Numbered from the stretch's first letter, positions 1-9,227 are shown. The stretch: DNA of 64,000 bases from Treponema peruense (GCF_016117655.1 NZ_CP064936.1:2046001-2110000); one strand, 5' to 3'. Numbers and translations: made by a program. Notes: generated by a model not told the origin, from the sequence alone.

Positions 1-2
1 GA

Positions 3-1265
3 ATGTTATACTTTAATAAAAATATTAAAACTATAGTCAGACAACCTCAAAATTCTTATTTGAAAATCTTTGACCCAAAAATTAATTATGAATATTCACA
101 AGGAATTAATGAAACCGGTCTTTCAATTTTAGAGTTATTAGCCAAAGAAAATAATCCGAATTCAATTATTGAAAAACTTTCAAACAAATATCATGAAGAT
201 AAATACAGTGTTGAACAAAAAGTAAATAAATTTATAATACTGTTAAAAAAAACATGTTTTTTGAATGAAAACGTCAGATATTTTCCACAAGTTATTGGCA
301 CAACAAAATATTTCACACCGGATTATATTACTCTTGAATTAACAAAGAAATGTTTGCTTAATTGTTCTCATTGTTACTTAGACAAAACAGAGAAAATTGA
401 AATTTCTGAAAAAAAAATTCATAAAATTCTTGATGACCTGATTAGTATTAAAGTAAGTACTATTCAACTAACAGGGGGTGAACCAATGCTTTACCCTCAA
501 ATTGAATATGTTATAGATACCTTGGTAAATAACGGAATAAAAGTATTAATAACAACAAGTGGTTTTTATCCGCCCGAAAAAGAAGATTATATATTAGGAC
601 TGATTTCAAAGATTCAAAAAAATCATGGATTTGTACAAGTAAGTTTGGATGGATTAAAAGACACTCACAATTCTATCAGAAAAAATAGAAGTTGTTTTGA
701 ACGAACTATAAACGTAATTCAAAAATTAGTCAAAATGAATATTGAAGTACATACGGCTATGTGTGTACAAAAAATTAACTTTAGTGAAGTGGAAGCTGTT
801 ACTGCCTTAGTACAGACACTGGGAGTGAAACTTCATAGAATATCAAACATAATAGAAGAAGGAAATGCAACAAAAGAAATTTTAGTTAATACCGAAGAGT
901 TAATTAAAGTTATAAATCACTTTTCTCAGCAATATTCTACAAAAAAATTTGTAGTATCAAATTCTGAATACAGCAGTAAAATTATATCTAACAGAAAGTC
1001 CCCAAATTGTGGGTGTGGAACACTTATGTTAACAATTTCTTCAAATTTAGATGTTTATCCATGCACATTAAACAGAACCTCAATGTTTAATTTAAATAAG
1101 ATTAAATTAATTGAGGGGTTAACAAAATATGGTAAAAAATTCTATAACATAAAGGCTCCTTCTAGAGATGATTGTAATAATTGCAGATATTTACACGAAT
1201 GTCTAGGTTGCCTTACTCAGGGTATTTTACATAGTAAAATGAAGGAATGTGTATGGCAAAAATAA
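3..1265 (+). CDS. Radical SAM/SPASM peptide-modifying enzyme with PqqD-like N-terminus
   Basis: Probably installs a radical-mediated modification on a ribosomally made peptide. Residues 1-90 resemble a PqqD-like peptide-recognition domain. The [4Fe-4S]/SAM motif CxxxCxxC is at C117, C121 and C124, followed by the TGGEP SAM-binding motif near 158. The C-terminal 90 residues carry a SPASM-like cysteine set (CGCG, YPC, CNNC, CLGC and a last Cys near the end) for auxiliary clusters. The ATG at base 3 gives a full-length family member, but the window edge hides any upstream start or ribosome-binding site. The end overlaps the TldD-like gene by 19 bp. The gene is much more AT-rich than the genes after base 5800, which suggests transfer. 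The family call is strong; the substrate is unknown. Confidence 0.88.
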   Translation: MLYFNKNIKTIVRQPQNSYLKIFDPKINYEYSQGINETGLSILELLAKENNPNSIIEKLSNKYHEDKYSVEQKVNKFIILLKKTCFLNENVRYFPQVIGTTKYFTPDYITLELTKKCLLNCSHCYLDKTEKIEISEKKIHKILDDLISIKVSTIQLTGGEPMLYPQIEYVIDTLVNNGIKVLITTSGFYPPEKEDYILGLISKIQKNHGFVQVSLDGLKDTHNSIRKNRSCFERTINVIQKLVKMNIEVHTAMCVQKINFSEVEAVTALVQTLGVKLHRISNIIEEGNATKEILVNTEELIKVINHFSQQYSTKKFVVSNSEYSSKIISNRKSPNCGCGTLMLTISSNLDVYPCTLNRTSMFNLNKIKLIEGLTKYGKKFYNIKAPSRDDCNNCRYLHECLGCLTQGILHSKMKECVWQK

Positions 1266-2356
1266 AGGAACAAATAAAGAATAATATCTCTTTGATAATT
1301 TCAAATAACAGAAATTCTATTAATATAAAAACAACTAGTTTTGTTCGTTGTAAAAATAGAATATATTCTCAACAAGTAGAAAATCCTAAATTGAAGTTAA
1401 ACAAAAATAGTTATAAAGATTCTTTCATCATAAGTAATTATATTGGCAAAGTTGAACAAAAGAAAAGGGGGAACTTACAGTTTATCTATTCTAAATCTTC
1501 TGAAAGAGTTATTTTTGATAATAACTTGGAAGATACACGCCAACAAGAATATCTTGAAGCTTCAATGCAGATAGACAATAGAATTAAAACTAAACAATTT
1601 TTTGGAAAGAACATAATTGATTTTTTTGAAGCAATTTATAAAAATGAATACATTGACCTTTTTAAAAAAGAAACTATCAAACAGAACGAATTAAAAAGTT
1701 TTACTGAAAAAGTTAATTATTTATTACTAAAAGGATCCTCTACAGCTTATATATTTCACGAATTGATTGGACATATGCTTGAAGAAGATATTTATTCTGG
1801 AGATAGTATTTTAAGGCATATTTCATTTCCTGAAAATATTATTGTTGAAAATATATCAGAACCATTTTCTCAATTCTTGGGACTAGGAAGTTTGGATGAT
1901 CGTGGAGACATAATAAAAAATGAGGTTCTTATCAAGGAGAATGAAATAATTTCCGAAATTGGAAAAGGAAATTACAGACAAGAAGATTTTTTTAAGGAAC
2001 CTTTGCCAAGAATGAAAACAATAAAGGTATCATCAAATATTAATGAAAATATTCCTTTTGATACTAATGATTATTTGGAAATACAAGACTTTATATACGG
2101 AAGTGTAAATCCTCAAACTGGTGATATAAAATTATTTGCTACCGAAGGATATTTATCTGGACTATTTCCTATTAAAAATGTAAGAATTTTTGGAAAAATA
2201 AATAATATCATAGAGAATTTAATTATAATAAATCAAAATTTTCAATTTAAAATAGCAACCTGTATTAAAAAGGGACAAAAAATTCCTGTTGGCCTTTTTA
2301 GTCCGGATAGCATACTATATACAAAAAATTTACGAGTACTTTATGAAAGAAAATAA
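1247..2356 (+). CDS. Compact TldD-like zinc metalloprotease
   Basis: This is the catalytic half of a TldD/TldE protease; characterised pairs trim leader peptides of modified peptides (microcin B17). The HExxxH motif is at H171, E172 and H176. A C-terminal Cys (C339), in a context like the third metal ligand of E. coli TldD (TC-x4-Q-x2-PVG), is also present. The DDRG and LPRM blocks between them match TldD. At 369 aa it is about 110 residues shorter than E. coli TldD, mostly in the N-terminal half. ATG 1247 overlaps the radical SAM gene; ATG 1253 is an alternative start. It overlaps the next gene by 14 bp, so the two proteins are probably translationally coupled. The role in peptide maturation is inferred from context. 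Confidence 0.85.
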   Translation: MCMAKIKEQIKNNISLIISNNRNSINIKTTSFVRCKNRIYSQQVENPKLKLNKNSYKDSFIISNYIGKVEQKKRGNLQFIYSKSSERVIFDNNLEDTRQQEYLEASMQIDNRIKTKQFFGKNIIDFFEAIYKNEYIDLFKKETIKQNELKSFTEKVNYLLLKGSSTAYIFHELIGHMLEEDIYSGDSILRHISFPENIIVENISEPFSQFLGLGSLDDRGDIIKNEVLIKENEIISEIGKGNYRQEDFFKEPLPRMKTIKVSSNINENIPFDTNDYLEIQDFIYGSVNPQTGDIKLFATEGYLSGLFPIKNVRIFGKINNIIENLIIINQNFQFKIATCIKKGQKIPVGLFSPDSILYTKNLRVLYERK

Positions 2357-3347
2357 ATTAATATGTAAAGCAAGTTATAACTTTATAGAAGAAAAATTTT
2401 CAAAAAATATACTAACTTCTCAATTAGATTACCAAATACAGGAATCTATTAATTTGGTAAATCATACCATAATAACCGAAACAAATTTTATTGCTTTAAA
2501 CTCAAATACTTTAAGAAAATCTGTGTATTCAAAAAGAAATTTATTTATTCATAATACACAGAGTATATTTATTCATTGTGATATTCTGATAAATCGTATA
2601 AAAAGTATAATTAACGAAGCAATATGTATTCAAAATTTTATATTAAATAACTTCTGCTATTCATTTTTCCGTTTAGAAACAACATTAAATAATTTTCTTA
2701 CTAAAAGTGACCTTATAAATAAGGAGATAATAGAAATTTCAAAATTTGAAAGCTCGGAATTTATTCTTCCCAAAGGATTTTGTATATTTTCATATGAAAT
2801 AATTCAAAAAGTAATAGAAGCCTTGGCTTTATCTTTAAATGAAAATTATATAAAAGAAAATGCTGTTTTTACAACCATTCCAAATTTTTGTATTGACGAA
2901 AGTATCTGTTTGTATGATAACCCGAAATTAAAAAACGGAAGAGTTTATTATAAAAGTACAGCAATAGGTTTTCCTTCTAAAACTCGCAAACTGATTTGCA
3001 ATGGTAAAATTAAATCTTTATTAACAGAAAAACATAATCTATATAAAAATATTCGTACTAGTTCCAATGAAATTTCATTTTCAAATTTAGAAGTAAAAGT
3101 TAAGAAAAAAAGATTTAATGAAAAAGTTTCTTATAATTTCAAATATGCCGCAAATGATTTTTTTATTGATATTTTTACAAACAGAATATCTGGCACTATT
3201 TTTGGTTATGAGTTAAATAATTTAGAAAGAGTTTATACAAAACTTGATATATCAATCACCGAGTTTTTATCAGGGGTTTATTCAACTGGTAAATATAAAA
3301 TTTTTAATGGACATAAGTTGATTGAAATTATAAAATGGATGGAATAA
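2343..3347 (+). CDS. TldE/PmbA-like non-catalytic partner
   Basis: This is the likely inactive partner of the TldD-like protein. It has no HExxxH but keeps the PmbA-like order in its C-terminal half: a short conserved helix with KVIEALALS, a block on a strand-rich core, then a segment giving SNLEV-type strands. ATG 2343 is chosen because it falls 14 bp inside tldD and gives 334 aa; an in-frame start at 2289 would overlap by 68 bp. TldE of E. coli is about 450 aa, so this copy is compact like its partner. The stop TAA shares its last base with the ATG of the next gene (TAATG), a coupling junction. It is AT-rich like its neighbours. Confidence 0.72.
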   Translation: MKENKLICKASYNFIEEKFSKNILTSQLDYQIQESINLVNHTIITETNFIALNSNTLRKSVYSKRNLFIHNTQSIFIHCDILINRIKSIINEAICIQNFILNNFCYSFFRLETTLNNFLTKSDLINKEIIEISKFESSEFILPKGFCIFSYEIIQKVIEALALSLNENYIKENAVFTTIPNFCIDESICLYDNPKLKNGRVYYKSTAIGFPSKTRKLICNGKIKSLLTEKHNLYKNIRTSSNEISFSNLEVKVKKKRFNEKVSYNFKYAANDFFIDIFTNRISGTIFGYELNNLERVYTKLDISITEFLSGVYSTGKYKIFNGHKLIEIIKWME

Positions 3348-4027
3348 TGGAAAAAATACTTGAAATTTCGAATCTTGATTTTTCTTATAAGAGAAAAAAT
3401 GTGTACGAAAACCTGAATCTTTCTGTTAATAAAGGTGATGTTTTGGGTATACTCGGACATAACGGTGCTGGAAAAACAACTTTATTCAGATTGATTGGGG
3501 GAATTTTAAAACCGGCAGGCGGAAGTATAAAATTGTTCCTAAATAAAGGCGAAAATATTGGATTTATGCCCGAAGGACTTGGTTTGTATCCGCGGCTTTC
3601 AGGCAAAGACAATCTTGAACTTATTTTTTTACGAAATAATAAAAATATTGATAAAAACCTAATAATGCAGACTCTGGAAGAAATCAAGTTAAAAGATTCA
3701 GCATTAACGCCAATAGGAGAATGGTCTACAGGAATGAAAAGAAGACTGTCACTTATTGGAGCCTTAAAATCAAATACAGCATTATGTATGCTTGATGAAC
3801 CTTTTTTGGGTATAGATCCTGTCAGTCAAAAAATAATGCTTGATTACATAAAAAAAATTCATTCACCAGAACAGACAATACTTGTTTCATGCCATGACCT
3901 GAATGTAATTAAACAGATTTGCAATAAAATCATTATAATCAAAGAAGGAAAAATCATAAAACAGACAGATTCACCAGATGAAATCTCTGATATAGAAAAT
4001 ATCTATTTTACTCTGAATAAAGAGTAA
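3347..4027 (+). CDS. ABC transporter ATP-binding protein
   Basis: This is the nucleotide-binding subunit of an ABC transporter. Walker A (GHNGAGKTT) is at 37-45, the Q-loop region reads MPEGLGLYP near 74 (E in place of Q, common in NatA/CcmA-type exporters), the signature is STGMKRR at 127-133, Walker B is CMLDEP near 147-152 and the H-loop is CHD near 182. The start is ATG 3347, overlapping the tldE stop; ATG 3335 is also possible. No permease gene follows before the insertion sequence, so the membrane subunit must lie upstream of the window, elsewhere, or have been lost. In context it probably exports, or gives immunity to, the modified peptide. Confidence 0.85.
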   Translation: MEKILEISNLDFSYKRKNVYENLNLSVNKGDVLGILGHNGAGKTTLFRLIGGILKPAGGSIKLFLNKGENIGFMPEGLGLYPRLSGKDNLELIFLRNNKNIDKNLIMQTLEEIKLKDSALTPIGEWSTGMKRRLSLIGALKSNTALCMLDEPFLGIDPVSQKIMLDYIKKIHSPEQTILVSCHDLNVIKQICNKIIIIKEGKIIKQTDSPDEISDIENIYFTLNKE

Positions 4028-4037
4028 AAATAACAAC

Positions 4038-4065
4038 GGGGCTGTCTCAAAAGTACGAGACAGCC
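4038..4065. repeat. Left IS end, palindromic hairpin
   Basis: The first arm GGCTGTCTC and second arm GAGACAGCC enclose an 8-nt loop. These 28 nt are identical to the reverse complement of the palindrome at 46778-46805 after ilvC, including the loop. Confidence 0.85.
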
Positions 4066-4112
4066 TTCATTATTTTAATGACAAACAAATTCATCTGTGC
4101 TAAAATTTAAAT

Positions 4113-5704
4113 ATGAGCAGAGGCATAAGTGATAAAATCACATTCAAACCATACAGCCAGGAAGAAAGATGGCTGTTACCACCGAGTCTGGACGAGTTGA
4201 TTCCGCAGAATCATTTAGTAAGAACTGTCAGCAAAACAGTAGATGAACTTAACATCGAAAAAATATTCGCAAAATATACAAAAGGTGGCGGAGCAAGCCG
4301 TTACAATCCGGTCATGCTTTTAAAAGTAATGATTTACTGCTACATGACAGGAGTTTATTCTTCACGCCAGATTGCAAAACAGTGCCGCGAAAATATCAAT
4401 GTAATGTGGCTTGCCGGAAACCAGACTCCGGACTTCAGAACAATCAACAAATTCCGGGGAGAAAAACTGAAGGATGCAATCGAAGAGATTTTCATCTCAA
4501 CCGTAAAACTTCTCAATATAAAAGGATTCGTCAGTCTTGAAAAATATTTGTTGACGGAACAAAGGTTGAAAGCGCTTCAAACAAATATACTTTCGTGTGG
4601 AAAAAAGCAGTTGAGAAAAACGAAAAGAAACTGGATGAAAAACTCCGTGTATTCCTGAAAGAAGTTGAAGAAATAACAGACGTGGAAAACAGAGAATACG
4701 GCAACAAAGATCTCGCCGAACTTGGTGAAGACATTACCGTTACAAGTGAAGAAATCAAAGCTGTTGCAGACAAAATTAATAAGAAACTTGATGAAATTGC
4801 AGATTCAATCAACGAGGAATCAAAAGACGTTAAAAAAAAACTGAAAAAAGCAAAACGGCTGATTGAAAAAGACTATCTTCCAAGAAAAGAAAAATACGAA
4901 AAAGCAAATGCGACATTCAAGGGCAGAAACAGCTATTCAAAAACAGATGAAGACGCCACTTTTATGCGCATGAAAGAAGATGCAATGCTCAACGGACAGC
5001 TCAAGCCGGGTTATAACATTCAGGTCGGAACTGAAAATAATTTTGTAATTGGTTATGATGTATTTCCGAATCCAACAGATACAAGAACTCTGAAACCTCA
5101 TCTTGAAAATGTAATGAACCGCCTGGACTGCAAATTTGAAACAATAATTGCCGATGCCGGTTATGGGAGTGAAGAAAATTATGATTATCTTGAAGAAAAA
5201 GAAATTATTGGAGCAATAAAATATTCAACTTACGAAAAAGAAACAAAGCGCAGTTTCAAAAAGAAAACATTCAATTTTGAAAACTGGAATTATGATTCAA
5301 ATCAAAAACTGTATACCTGTCCGGCCGGAAATCCTGTTCCCTACAAAAAAACGGTAACAAAGAAAAATCATTCCGGTTATCTTCAAACTTATGATGTTTA
5401 CCAGTGTGACAATTGTGAAGGCTGTCCTTACCGGGAATTATGTACAAAGTCAGAATATGGACGAATGATTCAAAGAAATGAACACTGGCTGGAACAAAAA
5501 TCGAAAGTAAAAAATCTTCTCGCAACAGATGAATATAAGAAACTCATGAAAAAACGTTCGACAGAGTGTGAAACTGTCTTCGGTCAGATAAAAGACAACC
5601 AGAAATTCCGCAGATTTCATCTTCGCGGTTCAAAAAAAGTCGGAACAGAATGGGGTTTGTTGATGCTTGGTTATGATTTTAAGCAGCTTGCAAGACTGAG
5701 CTAA
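4113..5704 (+). pseudogene. IS1182-family DDE transposase, frameshifted
   Basis: The N-terminal part (4113-4658) has the family opening with SRQIAKQC and a DFRTI-type motif. At about 4549 the frame changes. Read with one extra T after TATTT, the sequence continues with a VDGTKVES block, the usual site of the first catalytic Asp, then joins the frame that ends at 5704. The C-terminal part has ADAGYGSEENY (second Asp), a CPAG/CDNCEGCPYRELC cysteine cluster and the ETVFGQIK region (catalytic Glu). Without the shift, the first catalytic Asp is lost. This may be simple inactivation; programmed frameshifting is not typical of this family. Confidence 0.8.
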
Positions 5705-5765
5705 GAAACCAACGAGCAGGGAAAAGTCGACTTATGGAAAAAAGGATTTTGAAATGAAAAAAAAA

Positions 5766-5807
5766 GGCTGTCCTTATGAAGTGTTGGATAACTTCTAAGA
5801 CAGCCCC
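5766..5807 (-). terminator. Right IS end acting as ilvB terminator
   Basis: Read on the minus strand, a stem of GGCTGTC, TTA and GAAGT blocks pairs with its complement around a loop and is followed by a run of T (A-run at 5757-5765 on the plus strand). It therefore looks like a rho-independent terminator for ilvB and is also the terminal repeat of the IS. Confidence 0.65.
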
Positions 5808-5816
5808 ATTGTTTTT

Positions 5817-7568
5817 TTATCTCACCGCGTCTATATTTGCTTTTCCGGCGGGAACAAAGGGCAGAACATTTTCCTGCATGTCAATTCCCAGCTTAACAAA
5901 GTGGGGACCTGCGGCAAAGGCTTTTTCATACCATTTGTCATCTGCAAGTGCATCAACTGCATCTATTCCAAAACCGGCGGCGACTTTCATAAAGTCCGGA
6001 ACCTTTTTAAAAATACTTGCGCTGTAATTTTTGTCAAACAGATATTCCTGCTGCTGTCTTACCATACCCAGCGAACCGTTCTGAAGAACAATTACAGTAA
6101 CATTAAGATTCAGTTCGGCAAGGGTAGCAAGTTCCTGAATATTCATAAGAATACTTCCGTCACCAGAAATGCACACTACCCTCTTCTGCGGGTTTGCAAC
6201 AGCCGCTCCCAAGGCAACAGGAAGACCAAATCCCATTGTTCCAAGAGAACCGCTTGTAAGAAACTGACGCGGAAGTTCAACAGGGTAATACTGTGCGCTC
6301 CACATCTGGTGCTGGCCTACGTCTGTCGTAACAATAATATCCTCTGCGGCAACACCGGCCTTTGCAGCAAATTCCGGAATGGAACGGATAAACGCTCTTG
6401 GGTTAACAGACTCAAGGTTTGCAGGCCGGCCCAGTTCAACAGTTTTTGTCTGCACAAAAATTTCTGCAAGTGAAGAAACCCAATCTTTTCTTGCGGCTGC
6501 AGCCTCTTCATTACCGCTGCCCTTAACAGAACAGACCGCGGCAACTTTTTCTGCCAAAAGCGGAACAGCACTTTCTACATCTTTTACAAGCGCTTTGTAC
6601 GCCGGAAGAATTTTATTTATTTCGGCTGCGTCAATGTCTATATGAAGAATTTTTGCATCAGGACAGAATTTTGAAATAACACCGGTTGCCCTGTCATCAA
6701 AACGCACGCCCATTGCAAGCACAACATCGGCGTCATGCATTGCCCTGTTTGCAGCATAGTTTCCGTGCATTCCCAGCATACCAAAATTGTTTTTTGCAGA
6801 AGACGGAACAGCACCTATTCCCATAAGGCTCGAAACCACTGCGCAGTCATAAACAGAAAGCAAAGCGGCAATCGCACGAGAAGCATCAGAAGAATTACAA
6901 CCGCCGCCGGCATAAAGAACCGGCTTTTTTGCAACCGCAAGTGTCTGTGCCATAGTTTCTATTACAGCAGGAACTTCACTTTCGGGAGTGCAGAATTTCT
7001 TTGCAAGGGCAGAATGCTTTCCTTCATAAACAGACGCAATTTTTGGCCAGTCTTCAAATTCTACAACTGCAGTCTGAACATCACGCGGCACATCTATAAG
7101 AACAGGTCCCGGCCTTCCGCTTACAGCAATAGCAAAAGCCTGCGGAACAACCGTAAGAAGATCCAGTGCGTTTTTTACCATAACACTGTGCTTTGTAATA
7201 GGAAACGACAGACCGAATGTATCGGCTTCCTGAAAAGCATCTGTTCCGATAAGGGCGCTGTTGACCTGGCCGGTAAATGCAACAATAGGAACGGAATCAC
7301 AGCGGGCATCGGCAATCGCAGTCAGAAGATTCATTGCGCCCGGTCCGCTTGTTGCCATACAGACAGCAGGAATTCCGGTAGAGCGCGTCATACCCTGTGC
7401 AATAAAACCTGCAGCCTGCTCCTGTCGTACAAGAATATGGTTTATTCCGCTTTTATTCAATTCATCATACAAAGGCAAAATAGATCCGCCGGGAATTCCC
7501 GCAACGGTCTTAATTCCTTCCAATTCAAGAAGTTTAACAATTATCTGAGAACCAGTGGCTTTTATCAT
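5817..7568 (-). CDS. ilvB: Acetolactate synthase, large (catalytic) subunit
   Basis: Condenses two pyruvates (or pyruvate and 2-oxobutyrate) in the first shared step of valine, leucine and isoleucine synthesis, using thiamine diphosphate, Mg and FAD. It has the GIPGGSILPLYDEL opening, catalytic Glu in RQEQAAG (E50), the SGPGAMN motif and the thiamine diphosphate motif GDGSILMN...LQN near 465-495. At 583 aa it is normal length. No small regulatory subunit (ilvN) is adjacent, and ilvC lies about 38 kb away, so the pathway is dispersed. The promoter sits directly in front of the ATG, leaving a leader of only 1-2 nt. Confidence 0.95.
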   Translation of the reverse strand: MIKATGSQIIVKLLELEGIKTVAGIPGGSILPLYDELNKSGINHILVRQEQAAGFIAQGMTRSTGIPAVCMATSGPGAMNLLTAIADARCDSVPIVAFTGQVNSALIGTDAFQEADTFGLSFPITKHSVMVKNALDLLTVVPQAFAIAVSGRPGPVLIDVPRDVQTAVVEFEDWPKIASVYEGKHSALAKKFCTPESEVPAVIETMAQTLAVAKKPVLYAGGGCNSSDASRAIAALLSVYDCAVVSSLMGIGAVPSSAKNNFGMLGMHGNYAANRAMHDADVVLAMGVRFDDRATGVISKFCPDAKILHIDIDAAEINKILPAYKALVKDVESAVPLLAEKVAAVCSVKGSGNEEAAAARKDWVSSLAEIFVQTKTVELGRPANLESVNPRAFIRSIPEFAAKAGVAAEDIIVTTDVGQHQMWSAQYYPVELPRQFLTSGSLGTMGFGLPVALGAAVANPQKRVVCISGDGSILMNIQELATLAELNLNVTVIVLQNGSLGMVRQQQEYLFDKNYSASIFKKVPDFMKVAAGFGIDAVDALADDKWYEKAFAAGPHFVKLGIDMQENVLPFVPAGKANIDAVR

Positions 7569-7576
7569 AGCCTTTG

Positions 7577-7605
7577 ATTTTATACGTTACTGCCGATTTT
7601 TTCAA
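7577..7605 (-). promoter_or_regulatory. ilvB promoter, nearly leaderless
   Basis: On the minus strand, -35 TTGAAA, a 17-nt spacer and -10 TAAAAT end 8 nt before the ilvB ATG. Transcription would start 1-2 nt before the start codon. Confidence 0.65.
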
Positions 7606-7643
7606 CGGCTGATTGTCTTAATTATCTTAATATAGTCTTATTG

Positions 7644-7673
7644 TTGAAATTTTACCGTATAAAATGATATAAT
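7644..7673 (+). promoter_or_regulatory. Promoter of the rqcH-metF-metH operon
   Basis: -35 TTGAAA, an 18-nt spacer and a perfect -10 TATAAT. The leader is about 35 nt and carries a GGAG ribosome-binding site before ATG 7715. Confidence 0.75.
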
Positions 7674-7714
7674 AGAAGGCACGTGCCAAGTCAAAACTTA
7701 AGCGGAGTTACTGC

Positions 7715-9208
7715 ATGTCTCTTAACTGCAATGAAATAAACACTATTCTGAGCGAACTTGACCTTCCGGGTTCTTTTATTCAGGAAATTGTCCAGCCGGG
7801 GTTCGACACACTCGCATTCAGAATTGTAAACAAAGGAAGCGTTTCTACAATAATAATTTGTACGGCACCCCAAGCCTGCAGAATAAACGAAACACGCACG
7901 CGCATACCCAAAAACGAAAAACCGCTGCGCTTTAATGAATTTTTAAAATCACACATTCAGGGAATGAGAATAAATTCCTGCCGCCAGATTGCACTTGACC
8001 GCATAATAAAAATGGACGTTTCTACATGGAAGGAACGCTTTTTTATTTACATAAGACTCTGGTCGGGAGCAGCAAATGTTATCGTAACAGATGAAGCCGG
8101 AATCATCCAGGACTGCATGTTCCGCAGACCAAAAAAAGGTGAAGTAACAGGCGGAACTTTTGAAATTCAGGAAAGAGAAGCAACTGCCGAAGAAAAAAAA
8201 GAAGCGCTTCAAAAATTCCCGGTGCGTACCTTTGACGAAATTACAGCAGAATATTCCGGGAAAAATACAGCAACACATTCCGCAGCAGGTTCCGCAAAAA
8301 AAGAACAGCCGCTCACCTTTAACCGTAAAGTAGATATTTTCTATTCTGAACACGCACACATTCTTTCAAGAGAAACGCTGCTTGCACAGGCACAGAAATG
8401 GTACAACGTAAAGCACAGCAAAATGGAAGCAGCCCTCCAGAGACTTCTTGAAAAGCAGAATAACTTTTCTGACGCGGCAAAACTCAAGCACACCGGCGAT
8501 CTTATTTTATCTTTCGGACAGGATGCCAAAGGCGGAATGCTCGACTGCACTGACTACGACACAGGACTTGAAGTTCACATAAAAATAGATCCTTCCAAAA
8601 GCGTTCAGGAAAATGCAGCCGTGTACTACGAACAGTACAAAAAAGCAGTTTCGGGACAGGATGCACTCGCGCATGATATTGATATGGCAAAAAAAACAAT
8701 TGCCGCACTGGACGCGCAGTACAACGCAATGCTCAACGAAAAAAATGTCATAAAGATTGAGCAGATGCTCAGAAAAGACACAAAGCCCAAACAGAAAACA
8801 GAAAAACCGCATGCCGGTCTTCATTACGAAATTGACGGATGGACAATAATTGTAGGAAGAACCGCAGCAGAAAACGACGAACTTCTGCGCCACACCGTAA
8901 AAGGACAGGACATGTGGCTTCACGCAAGAGACTATGCAGGCGGTTACGTATTCATCAGGGCAAGGCGCGACAAAACAGTTCCGCTGGACATTCTTCTGTA
9001 TGCCGGAAACCTTGCAGTATACCACTCGAAGGCAAGGCGCAACGGACAGGCAGATCTTTATTACACGCAGGTAAAATATTTAAGAAGGGCAAAAAACGGT
9101 CCAAAAGGGCTTGTTCTTCCAACGCAGGAAAAAAATCTTCTGGTTAAAATTGACGAACAGCGTCTAAGAAAACTGGACGAATTAGAAAAATCTGCACAAT
9201 CAATATAG
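7715..9208 (+). CDS. rqcH: NFACT/RqcH-family ribosome quality control factor
   Basis: The RqcH/Rqc2/NEMF family binds obstructed 50S subunits carrying peptidyl-tRNA and recruits tRNA-Ala to add C-terminal Ala tails. The N-terminal NFACT-N region contains the ALDR context that holds the D-R pair required for tailing. A coiled-coil region spans about 200-350, and the C-terminal NFACT-R domain (about 370-480) reads WTIIVGRTAAENDELL and MWLHARDYAGG. At 497 aa it is slightly shorter than the Bacillus protein (about 570). It is often mislabelled fibronectin-binding protein. It leads an operon with metF 19 bp downstream. Confidence 0.88.
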   Translation: MSLNCNEINTILSELDLPGSFIQEIVQPGFDTLAFRIVNKGSVSTIIICTAPQACRINETRTRIPKNEKPLRFNEFLKSHIQGMRINSCRQIALDRIIKMDVSTWKERFFIYIRLWSGAANVIVTDEAGIIQDCMFRRPKKGEVTGGTFEIQEREATAEEKKEALQKFPVRTFDEITAEYSGKNTATHSAAGSAKKEQPLTFNRKVDIFYSEHAHILSRETLLAQAQKWYNVKHSKMEAALQRLLEKQNNFSDAAKLKHTGDLILSFGQDAKGGMLDCTDYDTGLEVHIKIDPSKSVQENAAVYYEQYKKAVSGQDALAHDIDMAKKTIAALDAQYNAMLNEKNVIKIEQMLRKDTKPKQKTEKPHAGLHYEIDGWTIIVGRTAAENDELLRHTVKGQDMWLHARDYAGGYVFIRARRDKTVPLDILLYAGNLAVYHSKARRNGQADLYYTQVKYLRRAKNGPKGLVLPTQEKNLLVKIDEQRLRKLDELEKSAQSI

Positions 9209-9227
9209 AAGCAAAAAAGGGGTTACA

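Larger units (their letters stand above)
4038..5807. mobile_element. IS1182-like insertion sequence with frameshifted transposase
   Basis: The element is about 1770 bp with terminal inverted repeats beginning GGGGCTGTCT at both ends. Outside them, AACAAC on the left and AACAAT on the right (reverse complement) extend the match, so the true tips may be 6 bp further out. Each end folds into a hairpin. The single transposase gene is broken by a frameshift. The element separates the AT-rich peptide cassette from ilvB, and its right end lies 9 bp from the ilvB stop codon. I see no clear target duplication. Confidence 0.8.

Noticed and set aside
6735-7577. Open frame of 280 codons opposite ilvB
   Set aside because: Antisense shadow of ilvB with no motif or start signals.
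9209-9227. SAM or cobalamin riboswitch before metF-metH
   Set aside because: The gap is only 19 bp, and the operon leader before rqcH is about 35 nt, too short for either class.
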